Source: an uncultured Methanobrevibacter sp. (GTDB lineage Archaea; Methanobacteriota; Methanobacteria; Methanobacteriales; Methanobacteriaceae). From it: 32,005 nt of DNA. The notes under the pieces were generated by a model. The model was not told the origin of the DNA. It saw only the letters and a list, made by a program, of their open reading frames with translations, and did no database searches. The position numbers and the translations under genes are program-made. Positions 1 through 8,064 of this stretch are shown piece after piece; within the stretch, counting starts at the first letter, position 1; the number at the start of each line of letters is the position of its first letter. Where the stretch lies: NCBI RefSeq assembly GCF_937898925.1, contig NZ_CALDKF010000106.1:1-32005 (forward strand), in the 5' to 3' direction.

Positions 1-1707
1 TATAAAAATATTTTCAATGCTACGGATAATGAATATTTATCTGCAGTTTCCACTTATTTTGAAAAGCCAAGCAATTGGGAATTGTCAGTTTATGTAAATG
101 ATGCTTTAAAATCCACTAAATCTGGATTTTCCAATCCTGGCTATTGGACAATTGACCTTTTCGAACATGTTCCGCTTAATGTAGGGGACATTTTTGAAGT
201 TGTCTTTAAGATAAATGTTACTGGAGATGCAGGATTCCCTATTTCTGAAAAGGTAAGCTTAAATAATGAATTCTATAAAGAAGCTATTTCATTCGTCAGT
301 TATGATGGCGTAAACTGGGAAGATCTCTATGATTTAGAATGGAATGGTTATGAAAAACATAATTATAGTTCACAAGTGGCTTGCATAAAGGCATTTACAG
401 TATTTGATGTAATAAATACTGTAACTTCATTAGCTATTGATTATGATGATTTCAATCCTGTGAATATCACTGCATATGTTTTAAATCAATTTGGTATTCC
501 TGTTGATGGCGGCGAAGTGATTTTCAATTTATCTGGCAATATTGTTCATGTAAATGTATCTAATGGAGTAGCAAAACTTACTTATAATTTCACAAGTTGC
601 TATAATGAAATATCCGCTCAATTTAATGCAACTGGATATAGTCCTTCATCATCTAATCAATCAATAAATGTAAATCCTAAAGGCACAATCATTTATCTCC
701 CAGATTTAAATACTGTATATGATAGAGGTTATGAGTATAAGATTAGATTGGCTGATGAGAATGGAAATCCTCTTGCTGGTAAAAATCTTGTTTACACTTT
801 AAACAATGTAACTGACACTCTTGTAACTGATGAGAATGGAGAAGTTTCATTGAACATCAATTTAAATGTTGGAGTTTATGCTATTGAGATTCGATATGAT
901 GGAGAGGAAATTTATATAAACTCATCCAATTCAGCTGTAATCAATGTAAAATCAAGCATTAATCTTCCTTCCAGCAATTACACTTACGGATCAAAATATA
1001 TCGTAAGCCTGTTGGATAAGGATTCCAATCCTTTGGCTAATCAGACTGTAACAATTGTCTTTGCAGGCAAAACTTACAATTTAAATACAGATAGCAATGG
1101 AAGAATCATCATAAACAACACACTTAAACCTGGAACTTACAAGGTTACAATTAAGAATCCTGTCACATTAGAGGAGAAAAACCAAACTATCAAAGTTCTC
1201 AAGAGAATCACTCAAAATAAGAATTTGCTAATGTATTATGGAGCAGGTTCCAGCTATAAGGTTAGGGTTTATGATGACTATGGTAGAATTGCAAAGAATG
1301 TCACTGTAAAGTTCACAATAAACGGTAAAACCTATACCAGAAGAACTAACAGTAATGGATATGCTTACTTGAAAATAAGCCTAAAACCTAAAAAATACGC
1401 TATTTCAGCCAGTTATAAAGGATTTGTTGTAAAGAATAATGTTACTGTAAAATCTACTGTCATTACAAAGAACATTACTAAGAAGAAAGCTAAAACAATC
1501 AAGTTCACTGCTAAATTGGTCAATTCCAAAGGAAAGATCTTGAAATACAAATACATTAAATTCAAGTTCAAGTCCAAAATATACAAAAGAAAAACCAATT
1601 CTAAAGGAATAGCTACATTAAGCCTTAAAAACTTGAAAAGAGGCAAATATGTAATTTATTCAACATATGGAAAATTAACTATTAAGAACACTATTAGAAT
1701 AAAATAG
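1..1707 (+). CDS. Adhesin-like surface protein with Ig-like repeats (5' end missing)
   Basis: The frame is open from the first base, so the true start lies outside the window; 568 residues of the C-terminal part are present. Residues 1-135 form a beta-rich domain opening with YKNIFNATDNEYLSAVSTYF, which resembles the lectin-like domain that follows papain-like (C1) peptidase domains in archaeal surface proteins (inference from memory of the family). About five Ig-like (Big_1-type) repeats of 80-90 residues follow, near 137-225, 226-316, 317-402, 403-486 and 487-568. Each has a pattern like 'D.NGNPL...V.....G...T..NG......L..G.Y....'. The last two repeats are very rich in Lys, Arg and Tyr. There is no C-terminal membrane helix or sorting motif, so attachment must be by another route. 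Many N-x-S/T sequons suggest an extracellular glycoprotein. The missing N-terminus could hold a peptidase, but this cannot be seen. Confidence 0.85.
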   Translation, partial: YKNIFNATDNEYLSAVSTYFEKPSNWELSVYVNDALKSTKSGFSNPGYWTIDLFEHVPLNVGDIFEVVFKINVTGDAGFPISEKVSLNNEFYKEAISFVSYDGVNWEDLYDLEWNGYEKHNYSSQVACIKAFTVFDVINTVTSLAIDYDDFNPVNITAYVLNQFGIPVDGGEVIFNLSGNIVHVNVSNGVAKLTYNFTSCYNEISAQFNATGYSPSSSNQSINVNPKGTIIYLPDLNTVYDRGYEYKIRLADENGNPLAGKNLVYTLNNVTDTLVTDENGEVSLNINLNVGVYAIEIRYDGEEIYINSSNSAVINVKSSINLPSSNYTYGSKYIVSLLDKDSNPLANQTVTIVFAGKTYNLNTDSNGRIIINNTLKPGTYKVTIKNPVTLEEKNQTIKVLKRITQNKNLLMYYGAGSSYKVRVYDDYGRIAKNVTVKFTINGKTYTRRTNSNGYAYLKISLKPKKYAISASYKGFVVKNNVTVKSTVITKNITKKKAKTIKFTAKLVNSKGKILKYKYIKFKFKSKIYKRKTNSKGIATLSLKNLKRGKYVIYSTYGKLTIKNTIRIK

Positions 1708-1736
1708 TTAAAAATAGTTTTTTTTCATATTACTTA

Positions 1737-1842
1737 TTTTTTTTTAAAAATAGCTGAAATCGAATTGTAATTAAAAATAGAAATATTATGAACTTTTTTT
1801 TTAAAAATAGCTAAAATTAGGATTGAAATTAAAAAATAAAAA
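1737..1842. repeat. Two imperfect direct repeats in a convergent intergenic gap
   Basis: In the 173-bp gap between two convergent genes, a run of nine T followed by AAAAATAGCTGAAAT starts at 1737. A near copy (nine T, then AAAAATAGCTAAAAT) starts at 1794, 57 bp later. The similarity continues through '...ATTG.AATTAAAAA.A'. The T-runs would serve as archaeal terminators for the upstream plus-strand gene. The duplication looks like a local tandem copy event. Confidence 0.55.
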
Positions 1843-1880
1843 TAGTAGTAGAGGATAAAAATCCAACTACTTTTAAAAAA

Positions 1881-2624
1881 TTAACACTCAAATCCACCGT
1901 CACATCTGATGATTTGACCGTCTACGAATTCAGATTCGTCAGAAGCAAGGAATAATGCTAATGCAGCAATATCTTCTCCTTGACCTACTCTTTTCATAGG
2001 TGCTCCATCAACCATCATTTGTAATGCTTCTACTCCACCAATACTATCTACCATAGCGGTGTGGATAGCACCAGGAGCAATACCGTTACATCTTATTTCT
2101 GGACCAAGTTCGAATGCCATGGATTTGGTAAGACCAGCAATAGCGTGTTTGGATGAGATGTAACCTACAAATCCGAAGTGTGCAGCGTAGGATGCTACTG
2201 AACAAGTGTTGATTACAACACCTTTTCCTTTTTCTTTCATTACAGGAGCTACTAATTGGGTTAAGTATAATGGAGCGTATACATCAACTGCAAATACTTT
2301 GTCCCATTCCTCTTTGGTAATGTCTAAGAGAGGGGTTACGCTTAAAAGTCCTGCATTGTTGAATAAAATGTCTACAGTACCATATTTTTCCATGGTTTCG
2401 TCAAAGATCTTTTTAATGTCGTCAACATTAGCCATATCAGCAATAACTGCAAATGCTTCTCCACCAGCTGCTACAATGTCATCTACTACAGCTTGTGCTC
2501 TTTCTTCGTTTCTTCCAGTTACAACAACTTTTGCACCTTCTTCAGCATATAATTTGGCTGTAGAACGGCCCATACCGGAGGTTGATCCAGTTACGATTGC
2601 TACTTTTCCGTCTAGTTTGCCCAT
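1881..2624 (-). CDS. Short-chain dehydrogenase/reductase (SDR), FabG-like
   Basis: This 247-residue protein is a classical SDR, an NAD(P)H-dependent oxidoreductase of a carbonyl/alcohol pair. The Rossmann glycine motif TGSTSGMG is at residues 12-19, NNAG at 89-92, catalytic Ser142, and YxxxK as Tyr155-Lys159. Arg38 after strand 2 suggests NADP(H). The C-terminus DGQIIRCDGGFEC is standard for the family, and the length is normal. The substrate cannot be read; 3-oxoacyl-ACP reductase, sugar dehydrogenase and hydroxysteroid dehydrogenase types all look like this. The start ATG has a good ribosome binding site (AAGGTGA, 5 nt upstream). The gene is visibly richer in G+C than its surroundings and ends convergently with the gene at 1-1707. 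It lies 342 bp downstream of the acyl-CoA ligase on the same strand, and it has its own upstream region. Similarity to gut bacterial SDRs makes transfer possible, but this was not tested. Confidence 0.9.
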   Translation of the reverse strand: MGKLDGKVAIVTGSTSGMGRSTAKLYAEEGAKVVVTGRNEERAQAVVDDIVAAGGEAFAVIADMANVDDIKKIFDETMEKYGTVDILFNNAGLLSVTPLLDITKEEWDKVFAVDVYAPLYLTQLVAPVMKEKGKGVVINTCSVASYAAHFGFVGYISSKHAIAGLTKSMAFELGPEIRCNGIAPGAIHTAMVDSIGGVEALQMMVDGAPMKRVGQGEDIAALALFLASDESEFVDGQIIRCDGGFEC

Positions 2625-2966
2625 TTATTTCACCTTCTTTAATCTTAAAATCATATGATTTTATGTTTAATAGTATATTGAATAAAGTATTTAAATATTT
2701 TTAAATATTTTTAAATATTTCTAGATATTGTTTAGATTTTTTTATAATTGTATAATATTTAACCTAGTAAAATTAATTTTTTTTATTATTTTGTTCAATT
2801 TATTATTTTTTTATTATCTAATCATATAGAAAAAATATAAAATATTTTACAAAATGAGAAATATAAGAATATAAGATTTGAAGAATGTAAAAAAATGTAA
2901 TTTTTTAGAAAAAAATAAAAGTATAATATGAGGTTTTTGATTAAAAAAAGAAAAAATGAGAAATTA
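2625..2966. promoter_or_regulatory. Intergenic region, SDR promoter side, with TTAAATATTT x3
   Basis: This 342-bp AT-rich gap holds no convincing gene. At 2691-2720 the decamer TTAAATATTT occurs three times in perfect tandem, followed by a weaker fourth unit (CTAGATATTG). It lies about 70 bp upstream of the SDR start, and the minus-strand copy contains TATA-like ATTTAAATAC just beside it. The 10-bp period (one helical turn) would suit a stacked operator, but it may be simple AT slippage. The rest of the gap contains T- and A-runs that could terminate the acyl-CoA ligase transcript. Confidence 0.45.
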
Positions 2967-4460
2967 TTATTCTATCTTAGTTGAATACATTTCTCTTAAC
3001 TCTCTTCTAAGGAGTTTCCAACCATTTACCCTTGGAAGTTCATCCATGGTGAATATCTTTCTTGGAACCTTGTATCTTGCTAAATATTCCTTAGAGTATT
3101 GGACCAATCCATCAGGATCCTCTTCATCTTTCCATACAACTGCAGCTACAGGAAGCTCTCCCCTATGGATATCGTCAATGCTGAAAATTGCAATCTCATC
3201 CACTTTTGGGTATTTAATCAATGTTTCCTCAACTTCAGTAGGATAGATTTTCCAGCCGCTCATTACAATCATGTCTTTCTTTCTGTCTGTAATGAAGAGA
3301 CGTTCATCCTCATCGATGTAACCGATATCTCCAGTTAGGAACCATCCGTCTTCGAGGAAGGATTCCTTGGTTTCTTTTTCCATTCCCCAATATCCTTTAG
3401 CTATTGCAGGGCCTCTAAGAGCTATTTCCCCATGTTCATAATGGCCTAAGGAAATGCTCGGATCATCTTCATCAACGATTTTAAGTTCGGAGAAACATAC
3501 TGGATGCCCTACACTTTCATATCTGTCTGCTGTAGCATAGTCTTCTGGTCTGATTACTGTTCCTGTACCTATTACAATGGTTTCAGAAAGTCCGTATGCA
3601 TTTATGATTGGGATGTTGTATTGGCCCATGAACTTTTTCCATATCTTTCTATGGAGTGGGCCTCCTCCACTGATGATTTCCCTAACGGTAGAGAGGTTTT
3701 CCCTTTTTTCCTCTTCAAGGTTTGTCAATGTATGGATTACAGGAGGCATTCCGGATAGGACACTTACCTTTTCATCATTACATAATTCAAGGTATTCGTT
3801 TATTTCAAAGAAGTCCATGGTAATGGTTAATGCTCCAGCTCTAAGTGCTGCAATTGCCCATAATATTCCTACATGAGCCATTGGATAAATGCAAAGGAAT
3901 GTGTCGTTTTCCTTATAGGTCAATACATCACAGGCATTGTGAATAGCTGTAAACCAGTTTCCATGGGTTAGCATTGATCCTTTAGGTTTTCCAGTAGTGC
4001 CTGAGGTGTATTGCAATTGACATAAGTCATCCCATTCTGTTTCACAAGCAGGTAATGTATCGCTTCCTTTAAAGCTTTCACAGTCTTCTATAATGTATGA
4101 TTCGATGCTTAGAACCTTTACGGTTTCTTTTGCATCAGCATCAGTGATTATCAATTTGGCATCAGAATCTGTTATCATATAGTTCAATTCTGATGATGTA
4201 AGTATCCTATTGGTTGGAATGGCTATTGCGCCTATTCTCCATATTGCAAGGAGTGAGAATAGGTATTCCGGTGAGTTATTCAAATAGATTAGGACTCTAT
4301 CTCCCTTTTCAATGCCCTTATCAATTAGGCTTTGGCCTATTCCAGATACAATCTCCAATACTTCAGTGGAATTGTATCTTAAATTTCTGCTTGGACAGTA
4401 ATAGACATCCTTATCTAATCTGCGTGCATTAGCATCGATAAATGTAGTAATGTTTAACAT
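2967..4460 (-). CDS. AMP-forming acyl-CoA synthetase/ligase
   Basis: This is a 497-residue ANL-superfamily enzyme that activates a carboxylic acid to an acyl-adenylate and then a CoA thioester. The nucleotide P-loop motif YTSGTTGKPKG is at residues 151-161. Further motifs are NAYGLSE, the hinge region TGDIGYIDEDERLFITDRKKD, the A8 region MSGWKIYPTEVE, and the C-terminal catalytic lysine (Lys482) in RVNGWKLLRREL. The usual Gly before this lysine is Trp here. I prefer the ATG at 4460 because GAGG sits 6 nt upstream. An in-frame ATG at 4496 (12 residues longer) has no clear ribosome binding site. The gene follows the isopropylmalate dehydrogenase-like gene by 40 nt and is probably cotranscribed. 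The substrate is unknown: medium/long-chain or branched volatile fatty acids are possible. Luciferase-like or non-CoA ligase roles are less likely. Confidence 0.88.
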   Translation of the reverse strand: MLNITTFIDANARRLDKDVYYCPSRNLRYNSTEVLEIVSGIGQSLIDKGIEKGDRVLIYLNNSPEYLFSLLAIWRIGAIAIPTNRILTSSELNYMITDSDAKLIITDADAKETVKVLSIESYIIEDCESFKGSDTLPACETEWDDLCQLQYTSGTTGKPKGSMLTHGNWFTAIHNACDVLTYKENDTFLCIYPMAHVGILWAIAALRAGALTITMDFFEINEYLELCNDEKVSVLSGMPPVIHTLTNLEEEKRENLSTVREIISGGGPLHRKIWKKFMGQYNIPIINAYGLSETIVIGTGTVIRPEDYATADRYESVGHPVCFSELKIVDEDDPSISLGHYEHGEIALRGPAIAKGYWGMEKETKESFLEDGWFLTGDIGYIDEDERLFITDRKKDMIVMSGWKIYPTEVEETLIKYPKVDEIAIFSIDDIHRGELPVAAVVWKDEEDPDGLVQYSKEYLARYKVPRKIFTMDELPRVNGWKLLRRELREMYSTKIE

Positions 4461-4500
4461 GTTTTTCCTCTTCAATTCATAACTTTTATTAATCATTAAA

Positions 4501-5505
4501 TTATCTTAAATTCTCTATTTCCTTAATAACTTCATTTGCAACATCCATTGTCTTATCTGTTCCGCCTAAATCAGGTGTTTTCACATTTCCTTTTTCCAAG
4601 ACATTTTCACAAGCGGTTCTGACTTTTTCTGCCCAATAGTCCTCATTCAAGTATTCAAGCATCATTGAAACAGATAGTATCATAGCTATTGGGTTTGAGA
4701 TATTGCCTCCTGCAATGTCTGGTGCAGATCCATGAACAGGTTCGAATAATCCATGCTTGTCTCCAATGTTTCCAGAAGGAGCAAGTCCCAATCCTCCAAC
4801 AAGGCCTGCTGATGCATCTGATAATATGTCTCCAAAGAGATTGCTTGTAACGATTACATCAAATTCCTGTGGCTTTGTCAATAAATACATTGCTGTTGCA
4901 TCCACATAGTAATCATTGGTCTTGATGCTTGGATAGTCTTTAGCCACTTTAAAGAAGGACTCCTTAAAGACACCATCAGTCTTTTTCAATACATTTGCCT
5001 TATGGACACAGGTTACAGACTTCTTTTTGAGTTTTATTGCTTGCTCAAATGCAAGTCTTGATATCCTTTCACTCGCCTTTCTGGTGATTACCCTTTGAGC
5101 TATTGCTTTCTCTTTTCCGTCATCGATTGTTTCATTTCCAGAGTATAAGCCTTCAGTGTTTTCCCTTACAATGAGAAAATCCAAGTCATCGAAAAGGCAG
5201 TTAATTCCCTTGAATGATTTGATAGGCCTTAGATTTGCATAAGTGTCAAGCTCTTGCCTAAGTGTGATTATTGGACTTTTTTGACCAGGTGTGGAAGTGA
5301 TTGCACCAAAAAGGGTTGCTTTTGCATTTCTGGCTATCTTAATGGTTTCTTCAGGGATTGTTGTTCCATTCTTGTCAAAGCATTCCCTTCCTGCTTCCGC
5401 TTCGAGAAAATCGAAGTTCAAATCCAAAGATTCTAAAACAGCCACTCCAGCTTCTGTAACTTCCTTTCCTATGCCGTCTCCATCTATTCTTGCTATTTTT
5501 ATCAT
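4501..5505 (-). CDS. 3-isopropylmalate / homoisocitrate dehydrogenase family
   Basis: This 334-residue beta-decarboxylating dehydrogenase catalyses NAD(P)-dependent oxidative decarboxylation of a 2-hydroxy-3-alkyl dicarboxylic acid. Visible landmarks are the N-terminal IDGDGIGKEV, the substrate loop SPIITLRQELDTYANLRP, RENTEGLY, the catalytic Lys in CVHKANVLK, the metal-binding Asp cluster in TSNLFGDILSDASAGLVGG, and the nucleotide-binding EPVHGSAPDIAG. Methanogens carry two close paralogues: LeuB (leucine) and AksF (homoisocitrate family, 2-oxosuberate for coenzyme B). SPIITLR resembles AksF, while LDTYANLRP and GLY resemble methanogen LeuB, so I leave the symbol open. It appears to be the first gene of a unit with the acyl-CoA ligase 40 nt downstream. 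The divergent upstream gap contains TATA-like elements on the minus strand (around 5563-5592). An AGGAT sequence lies about 9 nt before the ATG. Confidence 0.88.
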   Translation of the reverse strand: MIKIARIDGDGIGKEVTEAGVAVLESLDLNFDFLEAEAGRECFDKNGTTIPEETIKIARNAKATLFGAITSTPGQKSPIITLRQELDTYANLRPIKSFKGINCLFDDLDFLIVRENTEGLYSGNETIDDGKEKAIAQRVITRKASERISRLAFEQAIKLKKKSVTCVHKANVLKKTDGVFKESFFKVAKDYPSIKTNDYYVDATAMYLLTKPQEFDVIVTSNLFGDILSDASAGLVGGLGLAPSGNIGDKHGLFEPVHGSAPDIAGGNISNPIAMILSVSMMLEYLNEDYWAEKVRTACENVLEKGNVKTPDLGGTDKTMDVANEVIKEIENLR

Positions 5506-5844
5506 GATTGCATAATCCTTAAATTTTTTGAATTAATTTATTAATTTTTAATCTAAATTTTTAATAATTTTATAAATCATTTATATATTATTTATGTTTT
5601 TTATATTATAATCTTTTTCAATTTTAACCCTTAATGTATATTTTTGTACATTGTTGTCTTTATAGATTTAATGTTCATTTGTATGTTTTGATATTGTTCG
5701 TATAAAGTCGAAATATTTATATACTTGTAAATTATAATAATAATTAAGTACATTTAACTCTATAATAAAATTAAGGCAATTCATTTGATTGGATGATTGG
5801 TGAATTAAATTAAATTTTTATAATTATTTTAGGATGGTAATAAT
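5506..5844. promoter_or_regulatory. Divergent promoter region
   Basis: This 339-bp gap lies between two divergent genes and contains no gene. For the plus strand, a textbook archaeal TATA box TTTATATA lies at 5716-5723, preceded by an A-rich BRE-like stretch. This predicts transcription from about 5745-5750 and a leader near 100 nt before the HEAT-repeat gene. For the minus strand, TATA-like sequence lies around 5563-5592. The rest is AT-rich sequence without evident repeats. Confidence 0.5.
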
Positions 5845-6312
5845 ATGGAAAAATCTATTGATGATCTTATATTAGATTTAAAGGATTCTGATGATTTTGT
5901 AAAAGAAGAGGCAATAGGTATGCTTGAACTTAAAGGTGAAGAAGCAGTAGAACCCCTTATTGCAGCTTTAGATGAAAGAAACAAAGACATAAAAATCGGT
6001 GCAGCTCAAATCTTAGCAGCTATTGGTGATAAAAGAGCTATTCCTGCACTTGTAAAGACTTTAGGAGACAGAAACAAATTGGTAAGAAGAGAAGCTTCCA
6101 CAGCTTTAACCACTATGGGTGATGAAGCTATTGAACCTGTCCTTGCAGAATTGGATAATCCTAAATGGAGAGTCAGAGGTGCAGCTTGCTGGATCTTAGG
6201 TGCACTTGACGCTAAGGAAGCACTTCCAAAACTCGAAGAATTATTAGATGATGAAAGCTCTTTTGTACAATACGGTGCAAAAGATGCAATTCACAGATTA
6301 AAAGATGAATAA
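5845..6312 (+). CDS. HEAT-repeat (PBS-lyase-type) protein
   Basis: This 155-residue acidic protein is made almost wholly of HEAT-like repeats of about 31 residues. Repeat cores include EEAVEPLIAALDERNKDIKI, KRAIPALVKTLGDRNKLVRR, DEAIEPVLAELDNPKWRVRG and KEALPKLEELLDDESSFVQY. These form an alpha-solenoid used for protein-protein binding. There is no catalytic motif, signal peptide or membrane segment. Small HEAT proteins of this kind are common in methanogens, and the partner cannot be read from the sequence. It is monocistronic, with a TATA box at 5716-5723 and a T-rich region after the stop. Confidence 0.85.
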   Translation: MEKSIDDLILDLKDSDDFVKEEAIGMLELKGEEAVEPLIAALDERNKDIKIGAAQILAAIGDKRAIPALVKTLGDRNKLVRREASTALTTMGDEAIEPVLAELDNPKWRVRGAACWILGALDAKEALPKLEELLDDESSFVQYGAKDAIHRLKDE

Positions 6313-6529
6313 GTGATTTATTCATTTTTTTATCTTTTCTTTTACTTTTTCTTACTATTTTTAACTCTTTTTAACTTATTTTTGTTATTCCACTTTTTTT
6401 TAAATTTTATTTATTCCATTTTTTTTTAAGATTTTACTTTTCAACTGCTGTCTATAAGTTTATTTATAATGTTTAACATAATATAATTAAATCAGAAAAA
6501 GAATATTTTTTAAAAATAGGGTTTTACTT

Positions 6530-6985
6530 ATGATTACAATTACAAAAGCAGAAGAGGAAGTTTTAAATCAAATTAAATCATATCAGGAAGAAAAGATAGA
6601 TGTCTCTCTCCTTAAAGATGATTTGGGCATGTATGAGCATGACCTCAATGATCTTTTGAAAAGCTTGAAGTCTAAGGGGTTGGTGTTCTATAATGGCTCT
6701 ACAGTTCAATTGAAGGAAGTTGATGCAACAATAAACACTGTAGATTCAAAGGAAGATGTGATTAATGCCGAATTGAACCAAAAGGAAAAGGCATCCTTTG
6801 AAATAATCAAATCCTTGGTTGATGAGAAAGGATTTGTTTCAAGATATGAAATTGAAGGAAATCTTTTATATGGTGATTTAAAATTAACAGACTTTAGGAT
6901 GTATCATATTTTATTATCTTTAGAAAATAAGGGGCTTATTAAAGCTGTTTATAGGAAAAATGGAGATTATTATAAAATCTTATAA
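6530..6985 (+). CDS. Hypothetical protein with two winged-helix-like units
   Basis: I do not recognise a named family. The 151-residue sequence looks like two winged-helix units in tandem. The first (residues 1-60) reads ITKAEEEVLNQI...VSLLKDDLGMYEHDLNDLLKSLKSKGLVFYN, and the second (about 85-151) reads NQKEKASFEIIKSLVDEKGFVSRYEIEGNLL...LLSLENKGLIKAVYRKNGDYYKIL. Helix-turn-helix followed by a short beta-wing (GLV/GLI ...YYKIL) is the visible pattern. A role as a DNA-binding regulator is inference. It is a single gene that ends convergently with the hydrolase gene 41 nt away. No ligand or metal site is visible. Confidence 0.7.
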   Translation: MITITKAEEEVLNQIKSYQEEKIDVSLLKDDLGMYEHDLNDLLKSLKSKGLVFYNGSTVQLKEVDATINTVDSKEDVINAELNQKEKASFEIIKSLVDEKGFVSRYEIEGNLLYGDLKLTDFRMYHILLSLENKGLIKAVYRKNGDYYKIL

Positions 6986-7000
6986 TAATCCAGTCCATTA

Positions 7001-7029
7001 ACTTTTTTTACTTTTTTTTACTTTTTTTA
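7001..7029 (+). terminator. Triple oligo-T terminator in a convergent gap
   Basis: Three tandem units of C plus 7-8 T (separated by A) run from 7001 to 7029 just after the stop at 6985. Oligo-T is the usual archaeal intrinsic termination signal. The last T-run contains the complement of the stop codon (7027-7029) of the opposing hydrolase gene, so the two genes share this tract. Confidence 0.6.
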
Positions 7030-7818
7030 TTCTATTTTTGACATAAAATCATTAATGATATTCAACACTTTTTCAATATTTCTGCCAATTAGAATATTAT
7101 GTTTTGTTTTCTCAAGGACAATCAATTCAGAATCCTTTATGTTGTCACTTATTTTTCTTTGAATATCCAAAGTGGTTAGATTGTCCTCTCCTCCAGCTAT
7201 AACGAGTGTAGGGGCATTGATTTCATTTAACTTATCAGTAAGATTAAATCCATAACCTGCATTTATTCCCTTTTTTATTCCCTCAAGATTTGCAGTTTTT
7301 GCAGCTTCATGCTTAACGCTTTCGAGGAATTCCTTATGCTCTTCAAGCAAATCCTCAGTTAATGTGTAAGGCATGATTGTATCAAAGAATTCAACGAATC
7401 CTTTATCTATTGCATTGTCAAAGTCATCAAAGATCTTTTTCAGTTTCTCGTCATGTTCCGGAAAGCTTGACATGACGATAAGTCCTTTAACCATTTCTGG
7501 ATGATTAACTGCCAAGTCCAATATGACATTTCCACCTAATGAAAGCCCTACAAAAACAGCATTTTCAATATTCAATGCTTTCAGCAATTGATATAAATCT
7601 TCTTGGTAAAAGTCAATTGTAGTGTTTTTATCATCATCAGAGGATTCTCCATGCCCTCTCAAATCATAAATCAATGTCTGATAATCATTCTTTAGGGTTT
7701 CGCTTAAGACTTTCCAATAAGCTAAGCTATCAGATAATCCATGAACAAAAACAATGGTTTTCCCTTCTCCTTCAAGTTCATAATTTATGCAAATGTCATT
7801 TATAATCCTTTTAGTCAT
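7027..7818 (-). CDS. Alpha/beta hydrolase
   Basis: This 263-residue protein has the alpha/beta-hydrolase fold. An oxyanion-hole HG lies in VFVHGLSD (near residue 26), the nucleophile elbow GLSLGG places Ser93, GGED gives the acid Asp212, and KTKHN gives His240. These complete a Ser-Asp-His triad in canonical order. LRGHGES after strand 4 is also typical. The family covers esterases, lipases, lactonases and C-C hydrolases, and the substrate cannot be told. There is no signal peptide, so it is probably cytosolic. I chose the ATG at 7818; a TTG two codons upstream is possible but less likely. It is monocistronic and convergent with the preceding plus-strand gene. Confidence 0.88.
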   Translation of the reverse strand: MTKRIINDICINYELEGEGKTIVFVHGLSDSLAYWKVLSETLKNDYQTLIYDLRGHGESSDDDKNTTIDFYQEDLYQLLKALNIENAVFVGLSLGGNVILDLAVNHPEMVKGLIVMSSFPEHDEKLKKIFDDFDNAIDKGFVEFFDTIMPYTLTEDLLEEHKEFLESVKHEAAKTANLEGIKKGINAGYGFNLTDKLNEINAPTLVIAGGEDNLTTLDIQRKISDNIKDSELIVLEKTKHNILIGRNIEKVLNIINDFMSKIE

Positions 7819-7945
7819 AATCAATCATTTATTTTAAGTTTAATATAATATTTTTTATTTATTGAATTAAGTTTTCTACATAAATGATACAAGCACTTAA
7901 CCAGATTTAATATTTTTATGAAAATTTGTAATAATTTTAGTAATA

Positions 7946-8034
7946 TTTATATTATAGAAAGTAATAAAATATTAATTAGTTAATAATAATGTTGTGATTT
8001 TTATTATATTTGTAATAAAGGTAATTATTATTAA
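7946..8034 (+). promoter_or_regulatory. nikR promoter with 11-bp inverted repeat, possible operator
   Basis: A TATA-like TTTATATTA lies at 7946-7954, predicting a transcription start close to 7980. Directly downstream is a perfect 11-bp inverted repeat, TTAATAATAAT at 7980-7990 and ATTATTATTAA at 8024-8034, separated by 33 nt. NikR tetramers bind two half-sites separated by a long spacer, so the geometry fits autoregulation. The sequence is all A/T, so chance is a real alternative. Confidence 0.4.
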
Positions 8035-8064
8035 ATATTTGTTTGTAGTTTTAGGTGTTTAATT

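Noticed and set aside
2206..2658. 150-codon open frame antisense to the SDR gene
   Set aside because: The SDR on the other strand has all family motifs; this frame's product is Ser/Thr-rich, has no motif and runs through the SDR ribosome binding site region.
3504..3876. Overlapping plus-strand open frames inside the acyl-CoA ligase gene
   Set aside because: They are mirror frames of a well-supported ANL enzyme and show no family features or ribosome binding sites.
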